Origin: Molossus alvarezi
Lineage: Eukaryota; Chordata; Mammalia; Chiroptera; Molossidae
Assembly: GCA_037176705.1 (NCBI GenBank)
Contig: CM073885.1
Coordinates: forward strand, 90,325,001-90,389,000
DNA length: 64,000 nt
Reading direction: 5' to 3'
The translations under genes were made by a program, and so were the position numbers. The notes below the pieces were generated by a model, which was not told the DNA's origin, did no database searches, and worked only from the letters and a program-made list of their open reading frames with translations. Each line of letters opens with the position of its first letter. The first letter of the stretch is position 1. This document shows, piece by piece, positions 1-10,332 of this stretch.

Positions 1-100
1 CCTCACTTTCTCCCTCCTGCTCTATCTGAAGATAAATGCAAAAATGTCCTCAGGCAAGGATTAAAAAATAAATAAATAAAAATAAATAAATAAATACACC
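1..100 (+). mobile_element. VES SINE, 3' part only (cut by window edge)
   Basis: Only the 3' third of a bat VES SINE is inside the window: a CT-rich stretch, then AAAAATGTCCTCAGGCAAGG and an A-rich (AAAT)n tail. The same 3' block ends the complete copy at 28501. The head lies upstream of the window, so no TSD can be assigned. It belongs to the tail type that carries the TCCTC/GAGGA hairpin, but here the right arm is mutated (AAGGA). Confidence 0.8.
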
Positions 101-430
101 ATTAGCAGAGAATTAAAAAAAAAAAAAAAGAAATAAATAAAAAGGCAATATAAAAAAGCAGACAGCTACTTGAATTAGCCCTGAGAAAAATTTCACATCA
201 GCTTGAAAACCTTGTGTAAGCTTGTTCATAGAATCTAAAGTTATGAATTTTATCATTGGAAGGGATTTTATAGTTATTCTCTTTAATCCTTTCAATTTAC
301 AAATGACGATACTGAGGGTCAAAGATTTTAACTGACAGTTTCTAGCAATAATATAAGTCAAAAGTACTTCAGGAAAAATTAATTGATGACTCATTAAAAA
401 ATATTTCCCAGATTTAGGAAAAAACTTTAT
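101..430. other. Unique AT-rich stretch
   Basis: Between the VES tail and a G-rich L1 3' end there is AT-rich sequence with an A-run near 115-129. I recognise no repeat or gene. A minus-strand frame of 106 codons here is low-complexity and unsupported. Confidence 0.5.
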
Positions 431-520
431 CATTTATAAAGTGGTGGGAGCAGGGCGGAGGGGGTCAGTGGGGGAAAAAGGAGGAGGACATCTGTAATAC
501 ATTCAACACTAAAAAGAAAT
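431..520 (+). mobile_element. Short L1 3'-UTR end with G-rich tract
   Basis: The G-rich run (GGG at 445, 453, 460 and 470) followed by GGACATCTGTAATAC and an A-rich end resembles the 3' UTR of a comparatively young L1. The reverse complement of the same block appears at 48975-49115, which supports a repeated 3' end rather than chance. It abuts an older L1M; I could not define a TSD. Confidence 0.55.
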
Positions 521-2101
521 TTAAAAAAGAAATTGAAGAAGAACTAAATGAATGAAAGACATCTCATGTTCACAGACTGAAATATTTAATATTATTAAGA
601 TGGCAATACTGTCTAAATTGATTTACAGATTCACTACAGTCCCTATCTTTATAGAAATTCACAAATTGATTATAAAATTCACATGGAAATTTAAGGAACA
701 TAGAACAGCCAAATACTTTTGAATAAAATCAGTTATGGTATTCACACTTCTCAACTTCAAAACCTACTACAAAACTACACTAATCGAGATACTGCGATAC
801 TGGCATAAGGATAGATCTATAAATCAATGAAATATAATTAAAAATCTAGAAATAAACACACTTATGTTCAATTGGTTTTTGAGCAGAGTGCAAAACAATT
901 CAATATGGGAAAGAGTAGTCTTCTCAACAGTGGTGTTGGTACAACTAGAGAACCACATGCAAAAGAATGAAATTCGATCCCTAACTTCATATAAAAAAGT
1001 TGACTCAAAATGGATCAAAGATCTTAGTGTAAGGCCTAAAACTATAAAACTCTTAGAAGAAAATAGGGGTAAATCTTCAAAACCTTGGTTTTGCTTAGAT
1101 ATGACAACAAAAGCACAAGCAATTAAAAAAAAAAAAGATAAATTGGACTTCACAAAGTTAAAACATTTTCTGTTTTAAAGGACACCATTAAGAAAGTGAA
1201 AAGACAACCCAATGATGGGAGAAGATATTTACAAATCATATATCCAATAAGGGATCTGTAGCTACAATAAATAAGGAAGTTGAACAGTTCAACAACAAAA
1301 AAGACAACCCATGAAAAAATAGGCAAATGATTTAAATAGACATTTCTCCAAAGAAGAGATATAGATGGCCAATAATCACATGAGAAGATTCTCAACATTA
1401 TTAGTCATCAGGGAAATGCAAATAAAACCCAATGAGATACCACTCACACACTAGGATGGTTGTATTTGAAACCAAGAATAAAAAATGTTGGCAAGGATGT
1501 GGAGAAATTGGAACCCTCTGCATGTATTGCTGAAGGGAATATAAAACTGTGCCTTCATTTTGGAAAACACTCTGCCTCTTACATATAGAGTCACTATATG
1601 ACCCAGCAATTCTATTACTAGATAAATACAGAAAAGAAATGAAAACACAAAAACTTGCACATGAATGTTCATCATATCATTTTTCATAATAGCCAAAAAG
1701 TGGAAATGACTACAATGTTCACCAACTGATGAATGGATAAATAAAGCAAGGTATACCCGCACAGTGGAATATTATTCATCAATAAAAATTGATGAAGTAC
1801 TGATACGTGTTAGAAGGATGAACCTTGAAAACATATGCTAAAAGTGAAAGAAATAATTCACAATATATAATTCCATTTATATGAAATGTCCAGAATAGGC
1901 AAATCTGTAGAGACAGAAAATAGATTAGTGATTTCCAAAGACAGATTAATGGTGAGAGAAAATGGAAAGTGACTGCTAATGGCTATGGGGTTTCTTTTAG
2001 GAGTGATGAACTAAAAATCATTGAATTGTACACTTTAAATGGATGAATTGTATGTTATGTAAATTATATCTCAATAAAGCTGTTGTTTAAAAAAAAAAAA
2101 A
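521..2101 (+). mobile_element. L1M 3' end (ORF2 C-terminus plus 3' UTR)
   Basis: This is the last part of an old L1. At 521-1500 it matches the C-terminal part of L1 ORF2, downstream of the reverse-transcriptase core, with many stops and frameshifts. From about 1500 it runs through the end of ORF2 (cells aligned with 'GGAATATTATTCATC...') into the 3' UTR, with 'GTACACTTTAAATGG' near 2030 and an A-tail at 2089-2100. The reverse transcriptase core and endonuclease are absent, so the copy is 5'-truncated and dead. It is of the eutherian L1MA/L1MB kind; I cannot give the exact subfamily. Confidence 0.9.
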
Positions 2102-2790
2102 GAGGACATTGGACAATCCTGGCAATAATAAACAGCCTTAGCGATACAGAGAAGAAGATATGTCAGGCTTAAACACTACTTCAGTGGCTCTACTCTGGAT
2201 CCTGAATGCTTAGGGGTAAGGAGGCCACTGATAGTGTCCTGTCTGAAGCTTCCATTTTCTTTTGTTTGAATTTTTTGGATTCTTTGAATGCATGACAGAA
2301 ACCAACTTAAGTTAGCACAGTAGAAAAGGGGACAATATAAGGATATAGGTGCATCTTACAATACTCTTGAGAAAGATTACAGCTGGATCTCAGAAAAAAC
2401 CAGGGAACAGAACTTGGAAAGACATCAGGGTTCTAGGAAATTCTCATTCATTCTAATATTCTCTCTCTCTCGTGATTTACTCTGTTCTCAGTCCACAGGA
2501 TAGAATTTGGGCATCTTTTGCTTCCTTCTTATCCATTCTCATTACAGCTACACATAGAAACAAACTGGCTTCTCTCAGTCTCTTTTTCACTTTGAAAAGA
2601 TTAAGAATCTGATCGGCCTAGCTCAGGTCAGTTGTCTTCTTTTAGTTTTGTTAGCTATTAGGTCTTAGAGAAAAGCCATGCATAAATGTCATCTGGACAT
2701 CCACTTTAGTGAGTCTGAGGACAGTCGGTGAAAGGGCAATGGCTTGTGGGTTGAGCAGATATTTAAAAGGAAGACTAGCATACTTAGATA
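2102..2790. other. Unique sequence, nothing recognised
   Basis: Between the L1M and a small TAA repeat I see no gene, RNA or named repeat. Confidence 0.5.
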
Positions 2791-2796
2791 ATATCA

Positions 2797-2824
2797 GTAA
2801 TAATAATAATAACAACAATAATGA
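2797..2824. repeat. (TAA)n/(CAA)n short microsatellite
   Basis: A run of TAATAATAATAATAACAACAAT adjoins the 3' end of an antisense MIR. Microsatellites often grow at the 3' ends of old SINEs. Confidence 0.8.
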
Positions 2825-2834
2825 TAAATTCAAG

Positions 2835-3022
2835 TTATTGAGGACCTGCTTGTCTTTGTACTGTGTTAGGTGCTTAACATTTTTTATCTCAATAAATCAT
2901 CAGAATCCTTTGAGGTCATATCATTAGTCCTATTTTATAGATGAGAGAATTGATAGGCTAAACAACTTGCCCAAGATTTCATAAGTCTGGCTCTAGTCCT
3001 TCATACTATGCTGCCAATTTTT
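2835..3022 (-). mobile_element. MIR SINE, antisense
   Basis: The plus strand reads TTATTGAGGACCTGCTTG, then CTGTGTTAGGTGCTTAACA, TTTATAGATGAGAGAATTG and CAACTTGCCCAAG. This is the order of the reverse-complemented MIR from its 3' end to its core. Divergence is high, as expected for this old family. Confidence 0.8.
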
Positions 3023-3124
3023 AATATCTCTATCCTTCTAGCTTAGCCTAGCTCAGCTCAGCCTCTAGCTTTCTCTTGTAGCTTGTGAGGACACAGGGAA
3101 ATGGAGAAGACAACATTTATGGTG

Positions 3125-3610
3125 GTTATTCTGGTTATTTATTTTCAGCCACTCCAAAACTTAATGGTTTACAATAACAATTTATTGTTATCTCATAGTT
3201 CTGGGAATTGATGAGGCTTAGCTGGAGTCTAACTTGGGTACCTCTTGTGTAATGGCCATCAGATGTAGGGACAGAGCCATCTGAAGGCTTGACAAAGCTG
3301 AACATCTAAGTGGTTTCTTCATTCACACGTCTGGTGCCTCTATGCTTTTCCATGTGGTCTCTCTCCAGCAAAGGAGTCTGGACTTCTTACATGGAGGCTC
3401 AGAGCGCCACGAGAGAGTGCCCCAAGAGTAAGCATTGCAGGAGGGAAGTAGATGAAGTTGCTACTCCTTCTAAAAGCTACGTCTGGAACTAGCACAGAAT
3501 CACTTGTTTTGTATCTAGTGGTCAAAGCAGCGGCAGACAACCCAGACATTAGAAATCACAAGAACGCAGGAAGCAGAAAGGAATTATGGAAGCCATCTTT
3601 GGAATCAAGC
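3125..3610 (+). mobile_element. Old interspersed repeat, family not named
   Basis: Segments such as CCAAAACTTAATGGTTTACA, TTTATTGTTATCTCATAGTT, GCTTAGCTGGAG, CATCTGAAGGCTTGAC and a final block around AGCTACGTCTGGAA match a widespread mammalian repeat that I recall but cannot name with confidence. The frames here (3310-3492 plus, 3340-3549 minus) are not supported as genes. Confidence 0.6.
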
Positions 3611-4450
3611 TAGCACATTGTTAAGTGAGGAAGTAGAAGTAGAATGAACCTATCAGTAGGAAACTTATGAGGGTGATGGAGTAGGGTTTTTAAGGTGGAC
3701 ACACTCTTACTCAGGGGGTCTGCTGCTCTCTATGGCTGTCTCGGTGTGGCCATGGGAGTAAATTTCCAAGAAAGCCTTGTTAAAGACACAGTTCCTCCAA
3801 CTCTTTCTTCATAATATTTCATGTTAGTAAGTCATGATTTCTTGGGTGGAGATATAAGTTTTATCCTCTGATTCACAGTGTACTCCTAAGCTTTCCTGTG
3901 GGCAAAATTATCCAAGAGTATATAAAGCTAGGCCTGCAGAGCCGGAAACACCTACTCAGTTCCTCTGCCTGCAGAGAAATCATAACAAAGTCATAACTAA
4001 AGCATATCAGTAGGGATCCAACCTGTTTTTAAAGACTTGAAGAAGAGGAAGTTTCACAAAACCCTTAGGAAACCCACTCTGAGATACTCTTGTTCATGTG
4101 TTACCTAAGTCCTCCGTGCTGTGTGCCGGGCACTTCTCTGAACCTGGCTTGGAAAAGAAAGTATGCACATACTTCAGAAGAAAGTTATTTGGATGAAGTA
4201 ATGAGTGGTTACACACTGCTTTGAAAATACAAATTGCTGCATAAATACTTAATGTCCATATAGATACCTTTGCTTCAGTCTGAGGGGGCTTCTTGAAAGA
4301 TTTCAACCTTGCAGAGCATCTGAATAGTGAAGATAAAGCTCCTGCTAAGTGAGGACAAACTGATTCTTGCCTCTATTATGTATATTATTTATTGCAAAGG
4401 CTTTTCTAAAAAGAAACATGGCAAATCTTAGAGAGAACAACAACAACAAC
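3611..4450. other. Unique sequence, nothing recognised
   Basis: No repeat, gene or RNA is recognised here. A short (CAA)n run near 4438-4450 leads into the VES insertion site. Confidence 0.5.
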
Positions 4451-4676
4451 AAAAGTATTTCATGCCCAGCCAGTGTGACTCAGTGGTTGAGCATTGACCC
4501 ATACACCAAGAGGTCACTGGTTCAGTTCCTGGTCAGAGCATATGCCCAGGTTGTGGGTCCAGTCCCCAGTGGGGGCATGAAGGAGGCAGCCAATCGATGT
4601 CCTCTCTCATCGATGTCTCTCTCCCTCTCTTTTCCTCTATCTCTAAAAAATTAATAAAGAAAAAAAGTATTTCATG
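4451..4676 (+). mobile_element. VES SINE with exact 14-bp TSD
   Basis: The body runs from about 4465 to 4662. It has a degenerate tRNA head (GTGTGACTCAGTGG as A box, GGTTCAGTTCC as B box), then the CAGGTTGTGGGTCC linker, a CT-rich region and a tail ending in CTCTAAAAAATTAATAAAG. AAAAGTATTTCATG occurs on both sides (4451-4464 and 4663-4676), showing L1-type insertion. The tail lacks the TCCTC/GAGGA hairpin block, so it is the older tail type. Confidence 0.95.
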
Positions 4677-6399
4677 GTTCCCTTAGACTGTAAGCTCTTT
4701 CCAGATTTGTGTTCAATATATACTTTTAAAAATCTGTAATTCACAGGTGTGATTGGTGTTGGGAAGTAATGTGCATATGATGTTTTCGTGGGGGAGTGGA
4801 GAGGTGGGGGGAAAAATCAACATTATTTTCACTGATTTTCTTTTTTCCTCCTCTTCCATTTTAAGTCATTATTTAAAAATGGAAGTAATTTTTTTTAATA
4901 CTTAGAAATTGGAAAAATGTTTGGGGATTAAGACCTGCTTCTTTAAATAAATTATTTTCACCCATCCTTTTCTGCTGATGATGGATAAAGGAAGAAACAG
5001 ATGTATCCCCCATACAGCTGGAACACAGACCCATTCTATAGTTCTGCTTCATGGCTCCTCTTTCCTGAACTTGGTGGTGGGACAACAGAGATAGGGAATT
5101 ATTTAACGTCTTAGATTCAGTAGAATTAAAGAGAGTAGAGGTGAATAGAGGAGGCAGAGCATCTATGCGGGAGACTTGTTTAGGGAAAGATGAAAGAAGG
5201 TTCCTCATGGGGGCACTATGCTGCAACCTCGATGCATTCACCAATCGGTATAGGATGCTTTGAGCCTCACGAAAGAGTAAAAGCAGGAGAGATGGAGGAA
5301 TGGACTGTTCTCCCTAAGCCCAACAAATATTCACACTCTTTGGACTTCTGTGTGAGGAAAGGGAGTCTGATAGATCTCTTTTTATCCCTTTATTCCTCCC
5401 ATTGTTGAGCCTTGAGTTGCTATAATCCAAGATGGTGGAGGAATAAACTAAGCAAATTGATGCAACCTGCAATCACATGAACAGTGCACTGTCTCTAGGA
5501 ACCATTTTGGAGAGCTTTTTGTAATTAACCTGCAAATGCTGTACTCAGATTTGATTAATCTCATGTGGTCAGTAGGTAAGCTTGAGGTTTTTGTTTGTTT
5601 GTTTGTTTTTTATAATCAACAATAGGCCCTTCTCTATATGTTTTCAGGAGAATGTTTAAATAATAGAAGTGGCAGAACATTGATCAATGGCATGGTCAGG
5701 GATTTGACTCAGTTTCATAAATAACAGGTATAAAATGTTCACTATATTTATTATATAAATACATTGATTTAGGTTCATGTTTAGGTGTTATGAAATCAGA
5801 TATGTATGAATATATATGCATGTTACATAAAGATTTTAGAGATGTGTGTATATGTAGTGGCGCATGTGTACACATATTTATAATAAGAAATCATCTAATT
5901 ACTTAACCAGAGGGATTTGGTTTTCATTTAGTCCCCAACCTGCTCTTTCAATTGGTATACATGATAGATTCTGAGTTATAGATTATTTCCTATTGCATTG
6001 GTAGATCACAGCTCAAACCTAAAGTTTAAAGATTTAATTTTCTGTTGTTCTTAATGAAATAACCAAAGCAGCAGCTCCCTGTGGTGGAATATGAAAAGTA
6101 CTATATAGATACCTACTAAAACATTTGCAGACCTCCTCAGTTTTCTGTTTTTAATGTGATGAAAATTTGTACAAATAACAAAGAAAGAATGTCATGGTAA
6201 CAAAAACATTTCCTATACATGTATTTTAGAGAGAAGCTAAATCAAAGGTCTTCAAAGAATTACTAGGGTTCTTTCTAGGAGGTTATTGACAAATATGTAG
6301 TTTGTCTCTGGAGTTTGTGCCTCTTTCACAGATTGGTGTATTTGTGATCCCACCGGCAGAATAAGTGTCTGTAATTCATTTCTCCTTGTTAACTAGTGT
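4677..6399. other. Unique sequence, nothing recognised
   Basis: I recognise no named repeat or gene. A (GTTT)n run sits at about 5588-5610. A minus-strand frame at 4873-5244 (123 codons) has no recognisable domain and low-complexity ends. Confidence 0.5.
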
Positions 6400-6960
6400 G
6401 CCTTTGTGTGTAGGATGATTGGCAGCAAACTCGGCTGAGTCCCAACGGATGAGCTTGTTAGCAAAACCCTAGCATCCTATCTCTAATAAAGCATATCAGC
6501 AGTACATTTTGTCCTATCTATTAGCCTCTCTGTTTCTTTTTTTGTGAAAAGCTGAGTGTCCCTTTGAAGCAATGACAAATAAACCCCTGAACTGAAGTGC
6601 TAGGCTGCCTTACGGACAGCTGGATAGTAAATGTCACACCGTGTAGAGAATGCCTATTATCAGAGTGAGCCATTTGTTCCCGGCCTTTCAGTATCTTAAT
6701 GTAATACAAAATTGCTAAATCAAGCCCCATGTCTGTGACAGAACATAATTAATGAGAAAGCAGGAGCCAATTCAACACTCTTTATTGGGACCTAATTGGC
6801 TCAGGCAACAGAGTTGTCACTCAACAAGAGACTTCCTTTAAAGCAATTTTGTTCTTGGTTGTATTACAGAGCCTATTAAATTGTCCCCTCCTTGATCACA
6901 CAAAGAAGTATCTGCATGCAATAATTAGCTTTTCCAGGGGGAATTTTTTTAACTCATGCA
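6400..6960. promoter_or_regulatory. Repeat-free TAAT-rich stretch, possible conserved non-coding element
   Basis: This stretch has no recognisable transposon and carries several homeodomain-type sites, such as CATAATTAATGAG near 6745, CCTAATTGGCT near 6792 and ATAATTAGC near 6921. It also has balanced composition compared with the AT-rich surroundings. Such sequence is typical of conserved developmental enhancers, but conservation cannot be judged from one genome. The call is an inference. Confidence 0.25.
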
Positions 6961-7165
6961 ATCCCGGATCATTTTTAAACTGTCTGGAAAAGCACCCGGC
7001 TGTGGCGTGTGCTGCCACGCCGAGCAGCACTGCGGGCTGTCTCCCAGTCCGCCGAGGCTCCGGGACGCTGTGCTGCAGAAAGATGGAAAGGAGCCTCAAG
7101 GGAAGGAGAAGCACATTCAACTGCGGACGGTGGGAGAAAAACAGAGGCAGTGGGTAGAGGAAATT
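6961..7165. other. Small CpG cluster
   Basis: I count about 12 CpG dinucleotides between 6964 and 7130, unusual for this CpG-poor window. Overlapping frames exist (plus 6849-7157 and 6956-7222, minus 6896-7183), but none has a recognisable domain. It could be an exon or promoter of a non-coding RNA, or part of the neighbouring enhancer-like stretch. Confidence 0.35.
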
Positions 7166-7895
7166 ACTTTGATGAGTAACCAAAGCTCACTGCATAATCT
7201 GCAGCTAAAAGGAGAAAACTAAGAATACCTCTATGAACATATTTAACGTATAGTGAGTTTAGAGTCATACTTGACTCACATAGAAATGTAAATTAACAGA
7301 GCTACGGCAGGTGGTAGAGGTTAAACATATATAAATTGTCTGGAGCAACATTAATTCACTGGACCATATCTCGGAGTGTTACGGGTCACATCATTTCAAA
7401 CCCAGTGCAAATATTTAATAGCATGTGATTACTGTAGTCTAAAATTTCCTTTTGGGGAATTATGTTCTCTCCCTCTTATTTAACAAACCTCGAGATACGT
7501 TTATTCCAGATATTCATATTGTTGTTATAAAACTTTATTTGTCACAGTATCACAGTCTTCGAATACGTTTGTACCATTTCCTGGTAAGTTTGAAGACAAT
7601 GTGAATGTGATGACTGGAGACCGCAGAGGACTAAGCTTATGGGTTACACTGACATTTGCCTGGATTCGGGCAAAAAGGACACAGCTGGCTAAGCCTGAGA
7701 TACAGCAAATGGGAAAGTTGTAGGGAATGTACTTTAAAACATAAGAATTAGATGATACAGAGTTCAAAAGTGAGGAATGCAACAGTTGAATTTAGAAAAA
7801 AAGTATTAAAGGTCGATTTAAGTGGCAACGCTTTCAGTAGCCTAAATAAAGGCAAGTATGTGGTCCTTTCTTGCCATAGCTGTCAATATCTCCCT
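7166..7895. other. Unique sequence, nothing recognised
   Basis: No repeat or gene is recognised between the two CpG clusters. Confidence 0.5.
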
Positions 7896-8165
7896 TCTGT
7901 GCCTTCGGAAACAACGCGGAGACTGTCTCGTGTTAGTGGCAGCGGCGTGTGGTTGGTTCAGAGAGAGCTGTTAGGCTCGGCATTGTTACTGTCCTCAGTG
8001 TGGAAGTGCCAGACACAAGGGGAGGAAGGAAGACACTCTGAAACAGAGGAGAGCTGTTCTGTTCTCGCTGTGCTGTGGGTTTAGAGGACGTTTGCAGCTG
8101 CTGAAACCCGGGACTGTGCCACGGCGAGGATGGTGTGATGCGGCGGGCGCTCAGAGTCGCCTATT
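7896..8165. other. CpG cluster
   Basis: I count about 16 CpGs between 7905 and 8160, including GCGGCGGGCGC at 8140-8150. Base composition is GC-rich compared with both flanks. A plus frame at 7752-8084 (110 codons) crosses it without recognisable domains. There is no clear TATA box, initiator or GC-box array, so a promoter is only a possibility. Confidence 0.35.
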
Positions 8166-9510
8166 CTAGATGTTTTTAGCATTTGCCGACATATTAGGTG
8201 TGTTGGCTAATTGTAATTTACTTGAGCATATATAGAGAATTGCTGGGTACTGCCCCCCTCAAACCTACCTCTAAACAGTGAGCAAAGTAAGACTCCTGAA
8301 TGCACTCTAGATGTTTGAAAAATATTAGTTGTGATCCATAGGGTAATAGATTATAAAACCAACAGCAATACAAACACATCAGTCAATAATGTCCTTTCTC
8401 AGGTGACTCTTAAACCTTGTGAAAGCACACATTCTCAACAAAGATTTATTAGTCTAGTCAGGAAACACATGATAATGATAGCAAGGGCTGCCAGAATCTA
8501 ATTTGCTTCAATTAATCATTTGCTTCATAACATAGCAACTCTTCCCCCTCCTCCTGCTTTTTTTTTTTTTTAAACTGTCTACATTATTTTAAAACATTAG
8601 ATATTACACTGTGGATAGCTGATGAAACGAAAATGGAATGCTGTAAAAGTAAGATTAAAAATTCATTTAACAGTATAAACGCTTTAGAGCGCAGAACAGT
8701 GCCGATGAGGTCAAGTGAGTATGGAGTGATAGAACAGTCATGGAGCTGAGAGAAAAAATACTGTCAGAGGGCACTCAAACAGCTGAGTTTAGTCTAATTT
8801 AAATGTTATAGCTGACCAAAAATTCATTAACTAGATATCCTATTATAATTACTCTTTGGTATTTTAGCAACACAGACTGGGAAGAAGTCAGAACCTAGGT
8901 TTAAACACATTTATTCATTTAACTGTACAAAAAAGCTTTGATTCTGACTGGAATTCGTTCCCATGGTTAGATCACAGGTCTTCAGTGGGGCACCGAGGCT
9001 GAATCAAGGCCACATTGCCTGGCACTCTAAGGACAATTAAATGGACTATCTCATATTCCCAGGAGAGCCAACACTCCAGATATTCATCATGCCCGCTAAG
9101 CAAACACGTGTGTTCAGAGGTCTTGCAGTTTACTCCATTTTGCTGCTGCCTTGTTGGAGGATTTCAGCACTTAATTCTTACCTTGTCTTTGTAAGCCTCC
9201 TCCACTAATTGATGAGCTGTGGCAGGTGGGATTTAGCTCAAAAAAGTAGTCAGAATTCTCTAAGAGTTCCCCATTATTGACAGGATTATCCAATCCTAAC
9301 CTCTTTTGGGTGTCACCCAAGGCCATCAGTGACTTGGCCCATTCATAAATAGACAAATAGATTTACAGATATACAGCTATACCTCTAGCTGCCTGCTGGC
9401 CCCCAGTACTTTCCTCGCTTTTAATGATGCACTACTTGGAATTTTCAGTCATGTCCCACTAACTCAAGTCACCATGCCTCAGCCCGAATGTATTCCTCAG
9501 ACAAGTCTTC
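8166..9510. other. Unique sequence, nothing recognised
   Basis: No gene or named repeat is recognised. A T-run lies at about 8559-8571. Confidence 0.5.
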
Positions 9511-9529
9511 TTGCCTCTTTCAGATGCAT

Positions 9530-9640
9530 AGTGCTGACCTTATAAGGTTGCTATGAGGATTAAATGTGAGCATCTTTTTAGTATGAGCCTGGCACATAGA
9601 AGGCACTATGTAAGTATTAGCTATTATTATTAAGCAGTTC
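9530..9640 (+). mobile_element. MIR SINE 3' part
   Basis: GGTTGCTATGAGGATTAAAT followed by GAGCCTGGCACATAGAAGGC and TAAGTATTAGCTATTATTAT is the sense-strand 3' half of MIR. Confidence 0.75.
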
Positions 9641-9833
9641 CTTTTCTATATTGCCCCTGTACTTTGTACAGGTCTCCCCCATATCAATCATATTACAGTA
9701 TTGCTTATATCCATGGCTTTCTCCTCAATATGTTATAATCCTCTTCAGGATATGTATCGATCCCTAGCCTAACACAGAGTCTGGCTGTCATGTAGTAGGT
9801 GCTCAATTAAGATCTCTTGCATGAATAAGTGGC
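9641..9833 (+). mobile_element. L2 LINE 3' UTR
   Basis: The L2 3' end is recognisable: CTAACACAGAGTCTGG, then CATGTAGTAGGTGCTCAATT and GCATGAATAAGTGG. Upstream text fits the L2 3' UTR loosely. It is an old, non-coding fossil. Confidence 0.65.
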
Positions 9834-10096
9834 TATTGGTTGTAAACTATTCTGCAATCTGATCAATCTGGCTAATTTTTTAAATAAAATATTTTTCAAT
9901 GAAGCAGACATTTTATTTGGTTGCACAATATTTTTACTTGAGCAAATTTTCACACTGCTTTCAGAATCAGTTCTAGAACTTCATAAAAAAACTTAGCATT
10001 GTGGTATTATAGTCCCAAGTATTTTTCTAAATAAAAGTAATATTCTCCAGGACAACCAATTTATTACCTAATTTATTAAAATTGATAATCAGATAA
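9834..10096. other. AT-rich unique sequence
   Basis: Nothing recognised; AT-rich lead-in to a double L1 insertion site. Confidence 0.5.
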
Positions 10097-10097
10097 T

Positions 10098-10240
10098 TAA
10101 AATTGTTTTATTTTAATTTTATTATTATTCTTTCCCTCACTTATTTTATTTTATTTTTCCATCACCATCTATCCTCCCTATACCCTCTTTCACTCCACCA
10201 ACCCCCACCCCCAAATCACTACACTGTTGTCCATGTCCAT
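10098..10240 (-). mobile_element. Short L1 3' end, antisense
   Basis: In reverse complement this reads CATGGACATGGACAACAGTG, a G-rich run, then GGTGATGGAAAAATAAAAT. This is the type of bat L1 3' end with a (TAAAA)n-like tail. It is heavily 5'-truncated (about 130 bases). The flanks share TAAAATTGTTTT (10098-10109 and 10243-10254), a likely TSD. Confidence 0.75.
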
Positions 10241-10332
10241 GATAAAATTGTTTTTATTTTATTTTTTTAATTAATTAATTAATTAATTAATTAATTTTTG
10301 TTACAGATGTTTCTCCTGATAAAATTGTTTTT
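10241..10332 (-). mobile_element. Micro-L1 insertion with exact 15-bp TSD
   Basis: GATAAAATTGTTTTT occurs exactly at 10241-10255 and 10318-10332. The 62 bases between are a T-rich stretch with a (TTAA)n run and, at the far end, TTTTTGTTACAGATGTTTCT. The reverse complement of that end is the last ~20 bases of the L1 3' end seen at 500 and 48985 (ACATCTGTAA...). The minus-strand target reads TT/AAAAA, the L1 endonuclease preference. The insertion therefore kept only ~20 bases of L1 plus its tail. Confidence 0.8.

Noticed and set aside
864..1178. Plus frame of 104 codons as a gene
   Set aside because: It is L1 ORF2 C-terminal sequence, 5'-truncated and broken on both sides.
3310..3549. Overlapping frames on both strands as genes
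   Set aside because: They lie in an old interspersed repeat.
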